Shown: positions 6,231 to 11,509 of the stretch, piece by piece
Numbering within the stretch: position 1 is the stretch's first letter
How the letters are laid out: the number at the start of each line of letters is the position of its first letter
DNA from: Candidatus Kerfeldbacteria bacterium
GTDB taxonomy: Bacteria > Patescibacteriota > Patescibacteriia > SBBC01 > JACPUP01
Assembly: GCA_016192205.1 (NCBI GenBank)
Contig: JACPUP010000061.1
Span: 1-11,509, forward strand
DNA: 11,509 nucleotides
Direction: 5' to 3'
Position numbers and translations under genes: made by a program
Notes under the pieces: model-generated
What the model saw: only the letters and a program-made list of their open reading frames with translations
The model's database searches: none
Told to the model about the DNA's origin: nothing

Positions 6231-6267
6231 AGATTCCATATTCCTGATTCCAGATTCCAGATTCCCG
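6226..6267 (-). repeat. GAAT-N3 heptad repeats abutting the groEL stop codon
   Basis: Six consecutive 7-nt units fill the gap between the groEL stop and the hairpin. On the plus strand they read CTTCCAG, ATTCCAT, ATTCCTG, ATTCCAG, ATTCCAG, ATTCCCG; on the minus strand each is a NNGGAAT-type heptad. The first (minus-strand) unit begins at the base after the TAA, and the last unit forms part of the hairpin stem. Confidence 0.8.
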
Positions 6268-7911
6268 TTACATTCCCATGTCCATGCCGCCCATACCACC
6301 CATCCCCGGCGGCATTCCGGCGCCGGCGTCCTTCTTCTCGGGCTTGTCGGTGACCGTTGCTTCGGTGGTGATGATGAGCGCGGCAATCGAGGCTGCGTTC
6401 TGCAAGGCCGAGCGCGTCACTTTGGTTGGGTCGACGATGCCCCGCTTCACGAGGTCGTCGTATTCATCTTTGGCGGCGTCGTAGCCGAAGCTGCCGACGC
6501 TGTCTTTCACCTTTTGGGTCACGACCGAGGCTTCCTGGCCGGCATTGGCCACAATCTGGCGGATGGGAGCTTCGAGCGCGCGACGGAGGATGTTTATGCC
6601 GATCTGCTCGTCTTTGTCCTCGAGCTTCACTGACTCGAGCGCCTTGATCGTTCGCAGCAACGCCACGCCGCCCCCCGGCACGATGCCTTCCTCAATGGCG
6701 GCCTTGGTGGCCTGGACGGCGTCTTCGATGCGGTGTTTCTTCTCCTTGAGCTCGGTCTCCGTGGCCGCACCAACCTTCAAAATGGCCACACCGCCGGTGA
6801 GCTTAGCCAGCCGCTCTTGGAGTTTTTCCTTATCGAAGTCCGAGGTCGTTTCGGCCAGTTCCTTCTTAATCTGCGCCACGCGGTCTTTGATGGCCGATGC
6901 GTCGCCCTTGCCACCCACCACAGTCGTGTTCTCCTTGGTCGCGATGACCTTGTGGGCTTGGCCCAACACGTCGATTTCAACCGAGTCGAGCTTCAGGCCA
7001 ACGTCCTCCGAAACCACGCGGCCGCCGGTGAGCGTGGCGATGTCCTGCAACATTTCCTTGCGCCGGTCGCCGAAGCCCGGGGCTTTGACCGCCAGCACAT
7101 TGAACGTGCCGCGGATTTTGTTCACCACGAACGTCGCCAGTGCTTCGCCCTCAACGTCCTCGGCCACGAGCACAAGGTTCTTCTTGCCAGTCTGGGCGAG
7201 CTTTTCCAAAAACGGCAGGATGTCGGTCACCGCGGAAATCTTCTTGTCCGTGATGAGCATCTGCGCGTCCTCGTAGACCGCTTCCATCCGGTCAGGGTTG
7301 GTCACCATGTACGGCGACACGTACCCTTTGTCGAACTGCATGCCTTCGACAATCTCTTTCTCGAGGCCGAAGGTCTGCGACTCTTCGACGGTCACGACGC
7401 CATCCTTGCCGACTTTCGCCATGACCTCGGCGATGGCTTTGCCGATTTCCTGGTCTTGGGCGGATATCGAAGCGACGTTGGCGATTTCGTCGTTCGCTTT
7501 CACCGGCTTTGAGATGTCCTTCAGCGCCTCGACGGCTCGGACGACCGCCTGCTCGATGCCGCGCTTTAATGCCATGGGGTTGGTGCCGGCCGCGACATTG
7601 CGCAAGCCTTCCTCAACAATGGACTGGGCGAGCACGGTGGCGGTGGTGGTGCCGTCGCCGGCCACGTCATTCGTCTTCTCGGCCACTTCGCGCACGAGCT
7701 GCGCGCCCATGTTCTCGAACTTGTCTTCGAGTTCGATTTCCTTGGCGATGGTCACGCCGTCGTTCGTAATGGTCGGTGAACCAAAGCCCTTGTCGAGCAC
7801 CACGTTTTTGCCTTTGGGACCGAGCGTGGTCTTCACGATGTTCGCCAGCTGGTCAATGCCGCGCTTCAAAGCCGCGCGCGCCTGCTCATCGAATTGAATC
7901 ATCTTTGCCAT
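6268..7911 (-). CDS. groL: 60-kDa chaperonin GroEL
   Basis: A 547-aa ATP-dependent chaperonin subunit that forms double heptameric rings and folds client proteins with GroES in the cytoplasm. Full length, with all domains: equatorial (about 1-133 and 409-525), intermediate, and apical (about 190-375). Visible motifs include TTLGPKGKNVVLDK (28-41), NDGVT (50-54), the ATP-binding GDGTTTA (85-91) with D86, and VPGGGVA near residue 415. The C-terminal tail ends in the usual Gly-Met repeats (MPPGMGGMGGMDMGM). It starts at the ATG 7909-7911, with AAGGA 7-8 nt upstream and 19 nt after the groES stop. It is co-transcribed with groES under the CIRCE-controlled promoter. Confidence 0.99.
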   Translation of the reverse strand: MAKMIQFDEQARAALKRGIDQLANIVKTTLGPKGKNVVLDKGFGSPTITNDGVTIAKEIELEDKFENMGAQLVREVAEKTNDVAGDGTTTATVLAQSIVEEGLRNVAAGTNPMALKRGIEQAVVRAVEALKDISKPVKANDEIANVASISAQDQEIGKAIAEVMAKVGKDGVVTVEESQTFGLEKEIVEGMQFDKGYVSPYMVTNPDRMEAVYEDAQMLITDKKISAVTDILPFLEKLAQTGKKNLVLVAEDVEGEALATFVVNKIRGTFNVLAVKAPGFGDRRKEMLQDIATLTGGRVVSEDVGLKLDSVEIDVLGQAHKVIATKENTTVVGGKGDASAIKDRVAQIKKELAETTSDFDKEKLQERLAKLTGGVAILKVGAATETELKEKKHRIEDAVQATKAAIEEGIVPGGGVALLRTIKALESVKLEDKDEQIGINILRRALEAPIRQIVANAGQEASVVTQKVKDSVGSFGYDAAKDEYDDLVKRGIVDPTKVTRSALQNAASIAALIITTEATVTDKPEKKDAGAGMPPGMGGMGGMDMGM

Positions 7912-7930
7912 AATGCGTCCTTCTAGAAGC

Positions 7931-8221
7931 TTATTGAATCACCGCCAAAACGTCCTCGTCCTTGAGGACCTTGTATTCGACTTTCTCATTCCCCTCGTCG
8001 AGCTCCACGTCCTCGCCGGCGTACTTGCCGAAGAGCACAGTGTCGCCGACCTTCAAACCGAGTTTCTTGATTTTCTCGCCGTCGCCGATGGAGACGACTT
8101 CACCCTGCTCCTTCTTCTCTTTCTCGACCGTGTCCGGCAGGACAATGCCGGATTTCGTCACCTCTTCTTGGGTCAGGGGTTTCACGACAATGCGGTCACC
8201 GAGGGGTTTGAGTTTCGGCAT
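7931..8221 (-). CDS. groS: 10-kDa co-chaperonin GroES
   Basis: A 96-aa co-chaperonin that caps the GroEL ring. It begins MPKLKPLGDRIVVKP, has the mobile loop at about 16-32 with the GroEL-binding IVL tripeptide (26-28), and ends with the conserved EDVLAVI. The ATG at 8219-8221 is chosen over an in-frame GTG at 8267-8269, because that GTG lies inside the CIRCE operator and the extra 16 residues are not GroES-like. No Shine-Dalgarno sequence is obvious before this start. It is the first gene of the groES-groEL operon. Confidence 0.98.
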   Translation of the reverse strand: MPKLKPLGDRIVVKPLTQEEVTKSGIVLPDTVEKEKKEQGEVVSIGDGEKIKKLGLKVGDTVLFGKYAGEDVELDEGNEKVEYKVLKDEDVLAVIQ

Positions 8222-8262
8222 AGATTTCGAAAACGCTTGATTAATAATGCATTTGAAGCGAA

Positions 8263-8289
8263 TTAGCACTCCGAATCAAAGACTGCTAA
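8263..8289 (-). promoter_or_regulatory. CIRCE operator (HrcA binding site)
   Basis: Plus-strand TTAGCACTC, a 9-nt spacer, then GACTGCTAA. This matches the CIRCE consensus TTAGCACTC-N9-GAGTGCTAA with a single mismatch. It lies about 10-36 nt downstream of the predicted transcript start of groES, the usual place for HrcA repression. HrcA itself is not in the window. Heat-shock derepression follows from established knowledge of CIRCE. Confidence 0.97.
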
Positions 8290-8304
8290 TTTCCCTGCGA
8301 CACT

Positions 8305-8333
8305 ACTATAAAGAGGCCCTGGAAACGCGTCAA
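8305..8333 (-). promoter_or_regulatory. groES-groEL promoter
   Basis: On the minus strand: -35 TTGACG (8328-8333), 17-nt spacer, -10 TATAGT (8305-8310). The predicted transcript start is near 8298, immediately before CIRCE. The spacing and both hexamers fit a housekeeping sigma-70 promoter. Confidence 0.88.
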
Positions 8334-8340
8334 GCCCCAG

Positions 8341-8369
8341 TTGACGGCCCACCCTGGCTCCGGTAGGCT
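8341..8369 (+). promoter_or_regulatory. Possible promoter of the small acidic gene
   Basis: TTGACG (8341-8346), 17-nt spacer, TAGGCT (8364-8369). The -35 is good; the -10 keeps only the TA...T positions. It diverges from the groES promoter, whose -35 box ends 8 nt to its left. Weak but correctly spaced. Confidence 0.35.
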
Positions 8370-8419
8370 GCTCTTCGCTAGGAATCTGACGGCTTTGTTC
8401 TTGGAGTTGGGAGGGTGTC

Positions 8420-8605
8420 ATGGTGATGGGCTGGAACGCGGTAACGCAAGAGCGGAGCGCAGTTCAGACGCTGCTGGCGGACGACGTCGAGTCGCTCCGT
8501 CAGTACTACCAGGGGTTGGAGCCGGACTCGGACCGCGACGATCTCGGAGACACCGAGGACGCCCAAGTCTGGACGGACGACCCCGACCGTCGGTTCGACG
8601 ACTGA
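8420..8605 (+). CDS. Small acidic hypothetical protein
   Basis: A 61-aa reading frame and the only complete plus-strand gene I support. It has a good ribosome binding site, GGGAGG, 6-7 nt before the ATG at 8420-8422. The protein is very acidic (17 Asp/Glu against 5 Arg, no Lys), with a helical-looking N-terminal half (VTQERSAVQTLLADDVESLRQYYQ) and a disordered Asp-rich C-terminal half ending in RRFDD. No cysteine, membrane segment or known motif is seen and I do not recognise the family. It is divergent from groES and convergent with the nucleotidyltransferase-like gene, sharing the hairpin at 8617-8647. A minus-strand frame overlapping it is proline/arginine-rich and looks like its shadow. 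A second ATG at 8426 is possible. Confidence 0.6.
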   Translation: MVMGWNAVTQERSAVQTLLADDVESLRQYYQGLEPDSDRDDLGDTEDAQVWTDDPDRRFDD

Positions 8606-8616
8606 CGGCGCGCAGT

Positions 8617-8647
8617 GGGGAAGGCCTTGCCTGTGCAGGCCTTCCCC
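8617..8647. terminator. Hairpin between convergent genes
   Basis: GGGGAAGGCCT (8617-8627) and AGGCCTTCCCC (8637-8647) form a perfect 11-bp stem with a 9-nt loop. It lies 11 nt after the plus-strand acidic gene's stop and 5 nt beyond the stop of the minus-strand gene, so it can serve both. Neither side has a T-tract. Confidence 0.6.
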
Positions 8648-8652
8648 CTCCC

Positions 8653-9593
8653 CTACCTCTGGCCGAGGAGGCGTTCGCGTTGCTCGAGGAAACGGAGGTT
8701 GTACTGCTGCCGCCGGTCTTCTTCGTGGAACTTGAGCACGTCGTCGGTGATGACCACGCGGCGCAAGGGCGAGGTGCGGGCGACCGATTCCATTTTGCGC
8801 TTCTGCGCGTTGCGGGCGAGGGCCTCGCACCAGTTACCGAAACGGCCAGAGAACATTTTTTCTAAGAACCGTTGTTTGGCGTGGAGGAGACGGGAGTGAG
8901 GAGGGAGTAGGGAGTAGACGGGCGGGTGGAGAATGCGTTTGGGAGGGAGCCGGTGACCCAGGCATTATTCGCGCGAATAGTTCCAGAGAGGTTATCAGGA
9001 TCGTAGAGCGGTACGAGCTGGGCGACCCAGAAGGCGAAGTACGGGTCGGCGGGCTTCAGAAGCAGTGGCGAAAAGTCGAGCGCGGCGTCAGTCACGAAAA
9101 ACGAGAGGCAGACGCGGTTCGCGATCTTCGTGCCGTGCCGTCGCAGACCGAGCGACTGCACCACGGCCGTCACCAGCGCGCGCGTCAGCCAGAGCCGACC
9201 ACGGCGCGCCACGATGAAGACGTCCACATCGCTCTCGGGCTTGCCGTTGTTGATGGCCACCGTGTTGCAAACGGCCAGGTAGCGGAAAAACGGCACGGTC
9301 TGCAGCCAGCGCGCGGCCCGGCGGGCGTTGTGCCACTTGATGTGGTTATGGCCGGCGCGTTCGATACGCAGGGCGACAATTGGCTCGCGTTTCGGCAGAT
9401 GAAGAAAGCCGCCTGTTGCCAGCACGCGGCCGTCAGCTATCAGCTGTCGGCACGCAGCTTCGACCCGCTCACGAGTCGGCGCTTCGTCGCGCCCGCCATA
9501 CCACCACCGCCAGCACTCATCGCGGGTGAGCGGATAATCGAACTGATCGTGGTAGATGAGGGTAGAGAGAATTCCCTGCGCGGTGGTATCCAT
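8653..9593 (-). pseudogene. Nucleotidyltransferase-like protein, split by a frameshift
   Basis: The first frame, from ATG 9593 (an in-frame GTG at 9617 is the alternative), encodes an N-terminal winged-helix-like region (about 5-70) and a Pol-beta-type nucleotidyltransferase core with NTVAINNGKPESDVDVFIV (110-128; D122, D124). GRLWLTR and VCLSFFVTD follow, then SLPNA, before it runs into a repeat and stops at 8862. The family's expected C-terminus continues in the frame shifted by two bases: HAKQRFLEKMFSGRFGNW, then VVITDDVLKFHEEDRR, to a stop at 8653. Joined, this gives about 313 residues, a normal length for the CPR-type family I have in mind. The shift lies in a GGGAGTA heptad repeat (8892-8930). 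It could be inactivating, phase-variable or a sequence error. The true function of the family is unknown. Confidence 0.75.
8892..8930. repeat. GGGAGTA heptad repeat inside a coding region
   Basis: GGGAGTGAGGA is followed by two perfect tandem heptads GGGAGTA at 8903-8909 and 8910-8916, then the related GACGGGC and GGGTGGA. It lies within the nucleotidyltransferase-like gene, exactly where the reading frame changes. Two extra heptads (14 nt) or one lost heptad would each produce the observed shift. Confidence 0.7.
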
Positions 9594-9601
9594 GCAAGGG
9601 C

Positions 9602-9630
9602 ATTTTCGTCTTTCCACGGGGAACGGTCAA
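9602..9630 (-). promoter_or_regulatory. Possible promoter of the nucleotidyltransferase-like gene
   Basis: On the minus strand: TTGACC (9625-9630), 17-nt spacer, GAAAAT (9602-9607). The -10 ends 8 nt before the ATG at 9593, again predicting an almost leaderless message. This favours that ATG over the GTG at 9617. The -10 is only moderate. Confidence 0.4.
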
Positions 9631-9631
9631 C

Positions 9632-9686
9632 AAAAAAATCGCTAGGCGGGTAGGAAGGTAGGAGAGTACCGCCTCCTACCCGCCTA
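9632..9686 (-). terminator. Intrinsic terminator after the CAP-domain gene
   Basis: TAGGCGGGTAGGA (9643-9655) and TCCTACCCGCCTA (9674-9686) form a perfect 13-bp stem. The loop can add a GGTA/TACC inner stem. On the minus strand the stem is followed after 4 nt by seven consecutive T (complement of 9632-9638). It lies about 45 nt after the CAP gene's stop. This is the only hairpin in the window with a U-tract in the direction of its gene. Confidence 0.82.
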
Positions 9687-9703
9687 CTATCCTACCTGCC
9701 TAC
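9643..9703. repeat. GTAGG-N3 octamer repeats forming an inverted array
   Basis: On the plus strand TAG/TAC steps occur at 9651, 9659 and 9667, then CTAC at 9676, 9684, 9692 and 9700, all exactly 8 nt apart within each orientation. The opposed halves build the terminator stem. It is the same family as 4957-5038. Confidence 0.8.
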
Positions 9704-9731
9704 TATCGCCGCAACTACGAGCAATGAATTA

Positions 9732-11309
9732 CTATGGCAACATCGTGCTCGTAGCAGCCACCTGCGGCTCTGCCAACGGCCCCAGGTTCAAAAAGTGGAC
9801 GCCAGCCACGAGCAGCCCGGCGGTCAGGACGATCAGCAGAATCGTCCCAGCCACAATGTGGTGGTGCTGAATTTCGTAGCGGACGAAGACCGCAACCAGC
9901 AGCGCCACGGTTAGGAACCCGATGAGCACCATGAACAGCATATTGCTCGTGGCCACGGCCCCGCGGACCACGGTGGCCAGCGACACCGGCACTTGGTTCG
10001 CCGAGGCGACTGGCGCATCGATAACCTGCTGGAGCTCGCCAGTCGGCGACAAGTCTTCACTCGTTAGCTCGCCGGGTGCGGGAGGTTCCTGGGCCGAGGC
10101 AATGGGCGCAGTTGGGATCGGCTCAACCACTGGCGGCTCGACCGAAACGGTGAACGTCACATCAGCGTTCGAAATGACCGAGCCGTCAGAGAGCGCCAAG
10201 TGAAACCGCTCGGCATAGACGCCGGTGACGGCTGGCGCTGCGATTGTGAAAATCCAACGGCCAGTTTGCCCCGGCGCGACTTCGGCTGGCGCAAGTAAGG
10301 CCGCACGAGTTGAACTCGGCCAACCATCAGCTGCCAATGCGCTCTCGCGGCCAGATGGCGCAGCTGTGTCGAGCGTGACCGCGTTGGGCCCTTCACGCGT
10401 CCAGGTGATGGTGCCGGTGTTCGTAAACTCGGCTGTCAGAACCGCATGGTCGCCCACGGTCAGCGAAAACTCCTTATAGTTCTGGGCTGGCGATTCAGCC
10501 CGGAACGTGGGAACTTGGGGTGGGGGTGGCGGGTTGTTGGCTGTCGGTGGTAGGTTGGCAGCTGGCTGCTGATTGTTGCCTTGGCCCGGCTCGGTTGCCG
10601 GCTTTTCCTCGGCGCTGGCAATCGGCCGACTTTGGACCTTCACCGGCGCCGCGAACAGCTGCACGAGCACGTTTGTCTGGCGGCCGTCGAAGGTGCCGCT
10701 CTGGACAGCCAGGCCGATCTGCTGGTACTTCTCGCTCAAGATGTTGGCTTTGTGGCCAGACGAGGCCATAAGCGTGTTGTGCGCCACGTCAGCGTCGGCA
10801 AAATCGAGCGCCAAGTTCTCGCCGGCAGTCGAATACCGATAGCCCTGGTCCTGGATCCACTGGAAGAACTTCTTGCCGCTCGGCGTGGTATGGGCAAAGT
10901 AATCATACTGCAAAATGTCCGTGGCCTTGGCTTCGGCTGCAGCCGCGAGCTTGCTGCTGACGGTCAGAGGTTCGAGCCCGGCTGTGGTCCGTTCGCTGTT
11001 CGTGAGCGTCAAGAACCGTTCAACGGTGGCGGACGAGAAAAACCCCGGCGTCGGATAGATGGCGAAGAGCAGGCCGGTAACGAGCACCTTGATGGCGACG
11101 ACAGCCACGGCAATCGAAACGAGCGACCGCGGCCGCAAGGCGTGCGGCTGGTGGTCGTTGCCCGGGTGCGGGATGAACGCGTGGTAGAGCCGCTGCCCCA
11201 TCCGCGCGTGCCACGGCTGGAGCACTGGACCGTCTGTTGCCCGCCGCGGCGTTCCGGCTGACTTCGGCGTCCGTTTCTTCGTTGCGTTCTTTTTCCTCCG
11301 AGAAGGCAT
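9732..11309 (-). CDS. Membrane-anchored CAP (SCP-like) domain protein with Ig-like domain
   Basis: A 525-aa cell-surface protein. Order: Lys/Arg-rich cytoplasmic N-terminus (1-60); membrane helix (about 62-84); CAP domain (about 94-222) with the YFAHTTPSG region (H140), AGENLA (E164) and SSGHKANIL (H186), the usual CAP cavity residues; Pro/Gln/Asn linker (about 223-267) with a run of prolines; beta-sandwich domain (about 268-392), in which EFTNTGTITW and PGQTGRWIF resemble the NBR1-type Ig-like fold; a second Pro-rich linker; and two C-terminal membrane helices (about 452-476 and 485-508). Bacterial CAP proteins are often extracellular and mostly uncharacterised. Three helices would leave the CAP and Ig domains outside, held at both ends. 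Start ATG 11307-11309 lies about 20 nt after the predicted transcript start, with no Shine-Dalgarno sequence. Confidence 0.92.
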   Translation of the reverse strand: MPSRRKKNATKKRTPKSAGTPRRATDGPVLQPWHARMGQRLYHAFIPHPGNDHQPHALRPRSLVSIAVAVVAIKVLVTGLLFAIYPTPGFFSSATVERFLTLTNSERTTAGLEPLTVSSKLAAAAEAKATDILQYDYFAHTTPSGKKFFQWIQDQGYRYSTAGENLALDFADADVAHNTLMASSGHKANILSEKYQQIGLAVQSGTFDGRQTNVLVQLFAAPVKVQSRPIASAEEKPATEPGQGNNQQPAANLPPTANNPPPPPQVPTFRAESPAQNYKEFSLTVGDHAVLTAEFTNTGTITWTREGPNAVTLDTAAPSGRESALAADGWPSSTRAALLAPAEVAPGQTGRWIFTIAAPAVTGVYAERFHLALSDGSVISNADVTFTVSVEPPVVEPIPTAPIASAQEPPAPGELTSEDLSPTGELQQVIDAPVASANQVPVSLATVVRGAVATSNMLFMVLIGFLTVALLVAVFVRYEIQHHHIVAGTILLIVLTAGLLVAGVHFLNLGPLAEPQVAATSTMLP

Positions 11310-11335
11310 AGGGTAAGAGTAATGGAAAACGGCTT

Positions 11336-11364
11336 ATGGTAGCAAAGATTGAGGGGTTTGTCAA
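11336..11364 (-). promoter_or_regulatory. Promoter of the CAP-domain gene
   Basis: On the minus strand: consensus -35 TTGACA (11359-11364), 17-nt spacer, -10 TACCAT (11336-11341) preceded by TGC. The predicted start near 11329 gives a leader of about 20 nt. Confidence 0.75.
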
Positions 11365-11437
11365 TGCGTTGTACAGTACACATCTAGGGGTGACGGTCTG
11401 ATAGGCTAAGGGTGACAAATGTTAACTCTCGACCCCT

Positions 11438-11509
11438 ATGCCAGGATCACCACTCTCTGCACCGAGAACCATCCGTGCCCGCTGGTATCTCCAGGCCGAC
11501 AAGTACGGC
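11438..11509 (+). CDS. Start of an unidentified plus-strand gene (cut by window end)
   Basis: An ATG at 11438-11440 opens a frame of 24 codons (MPGSPLSAPRTIRARWYLQA, then DKYG) that is still open at the right edge. The basic RARWYLQADKYG segment resembles the first helix of helix-turn-helix regions in integrase-core transposases, but too little is present to assign a family. GGGTGAC occurs twice just upstream (11388-11394 and 11410-11416), and TAGGGGT (11385-11391) is inverted as ACCCCTA (11432-11438). These could be parts of an insertion-sequence end. No Shine-Dalgarno sequence is visible. Confidence 0.35.
   Translation, partial: MPGSPLSAPRTIRARWYLQADKYG

Noticed and set aside
6545..7897. 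Long plus-strand frames antisense to groEL
   Set aside because: They mirror the GC-rich third positions of a highly conserved gene and have no recognisable domains.
8222..8269. GTG start at 8269 for GroES
   Set aside because: It lies inside the CIRCE operator and adds residues not found in GroES proteins.
8378..8830. 150-aa minus-strand frame across the acidic gene and hairpin
   Set aside because: It is Pro/Arg/His-rich shadow sequence, overlaps both the plus-strand gene with a good ribosome site and the family-matched C-terminus of the nucleotidyltransferase-like gene.
9643..9712. CRISPR-like array
   Set aside because: The period is only 8 nt, there are no spacers of normal size, and no cas genes are present.

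Overview
The window is bacterial, GC-rich and gene-dense. Nearly all genes lie on the minus strand and intergenic gaps are short. TGA is used as an ordinary stop codon (for example at 697-699 and 1229-1231), so the recoded Mycoplasma and Gracilibacteria-type codes do not apply. The gene repertoire and several intergenic traits fit a Candidate Phyla Radiation (Patescibacteria) genome: short periodic repeats between genes, apparently leaderless promoters, and a small nucleotidyltransferase-like family I associate with those genomes. That assignment is inference; no rRNA or other taxonomic marker except the chaperonins is present.

Layout from left to right. (1) 1-1918: a compact minus-strand operon of arsR regulator, 98-aa CxxC thiol protein, membrane-anchored thioredoxin-like protein and DUF3179 protein (running off the left edge). 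A clear promoter carries a palindromic operator over its -10 box. (2) 1955-2440: a dual-specificity-type protein phosphatase. (3) 2482-4917: phosphoenolpyruvate synthase. (4) 5035-5494: a small four-helix membrane protein. (5) 5740-6186: a Nudix hydrolase, flanked on both sides by 7-nt periodic repeats. (6) 6268-8333: the groES-groEL operon, with a near-perfect CIRCE operator just downstream of a strong promoter. (7) 8420-8605: a small acidic protein on the plus strand, divergent from groES. (8) 8653-9593: a nucleotidyltransferase-like gene split by a frameshift inside a heptanucleotide repeat. (9) 9732-11364: a membrane-anchored CAP/SCP-domain protein with an Ig-like domain, followed by a good intrinsic terminator built from an 8-nt periodic repeat. 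(10) 11438-11509: the start of a plus-strand reading frame cut by the right edge.

How the parts work together. groES and groEL are one heat-shock operon. The arsR operon looks like a regulated extracytoplasmic thiol or metal response module: three of its four proteins have Cys-x-x-Cys motifs and its regulator also carries cysteines. The phosphatase, membrane protein and Nudix genes each seem to have their own extended -10 promoter 6-9 nt upstream of the ATG.

The items most worth a second look are the ArsR/thiol/DUF3179 operon, the phased 7-nt and 8-nt repeat families (which supply a terminator, overlap stop codons and interrupt one gene), and the series of leaderless-type extended -10 promoters.
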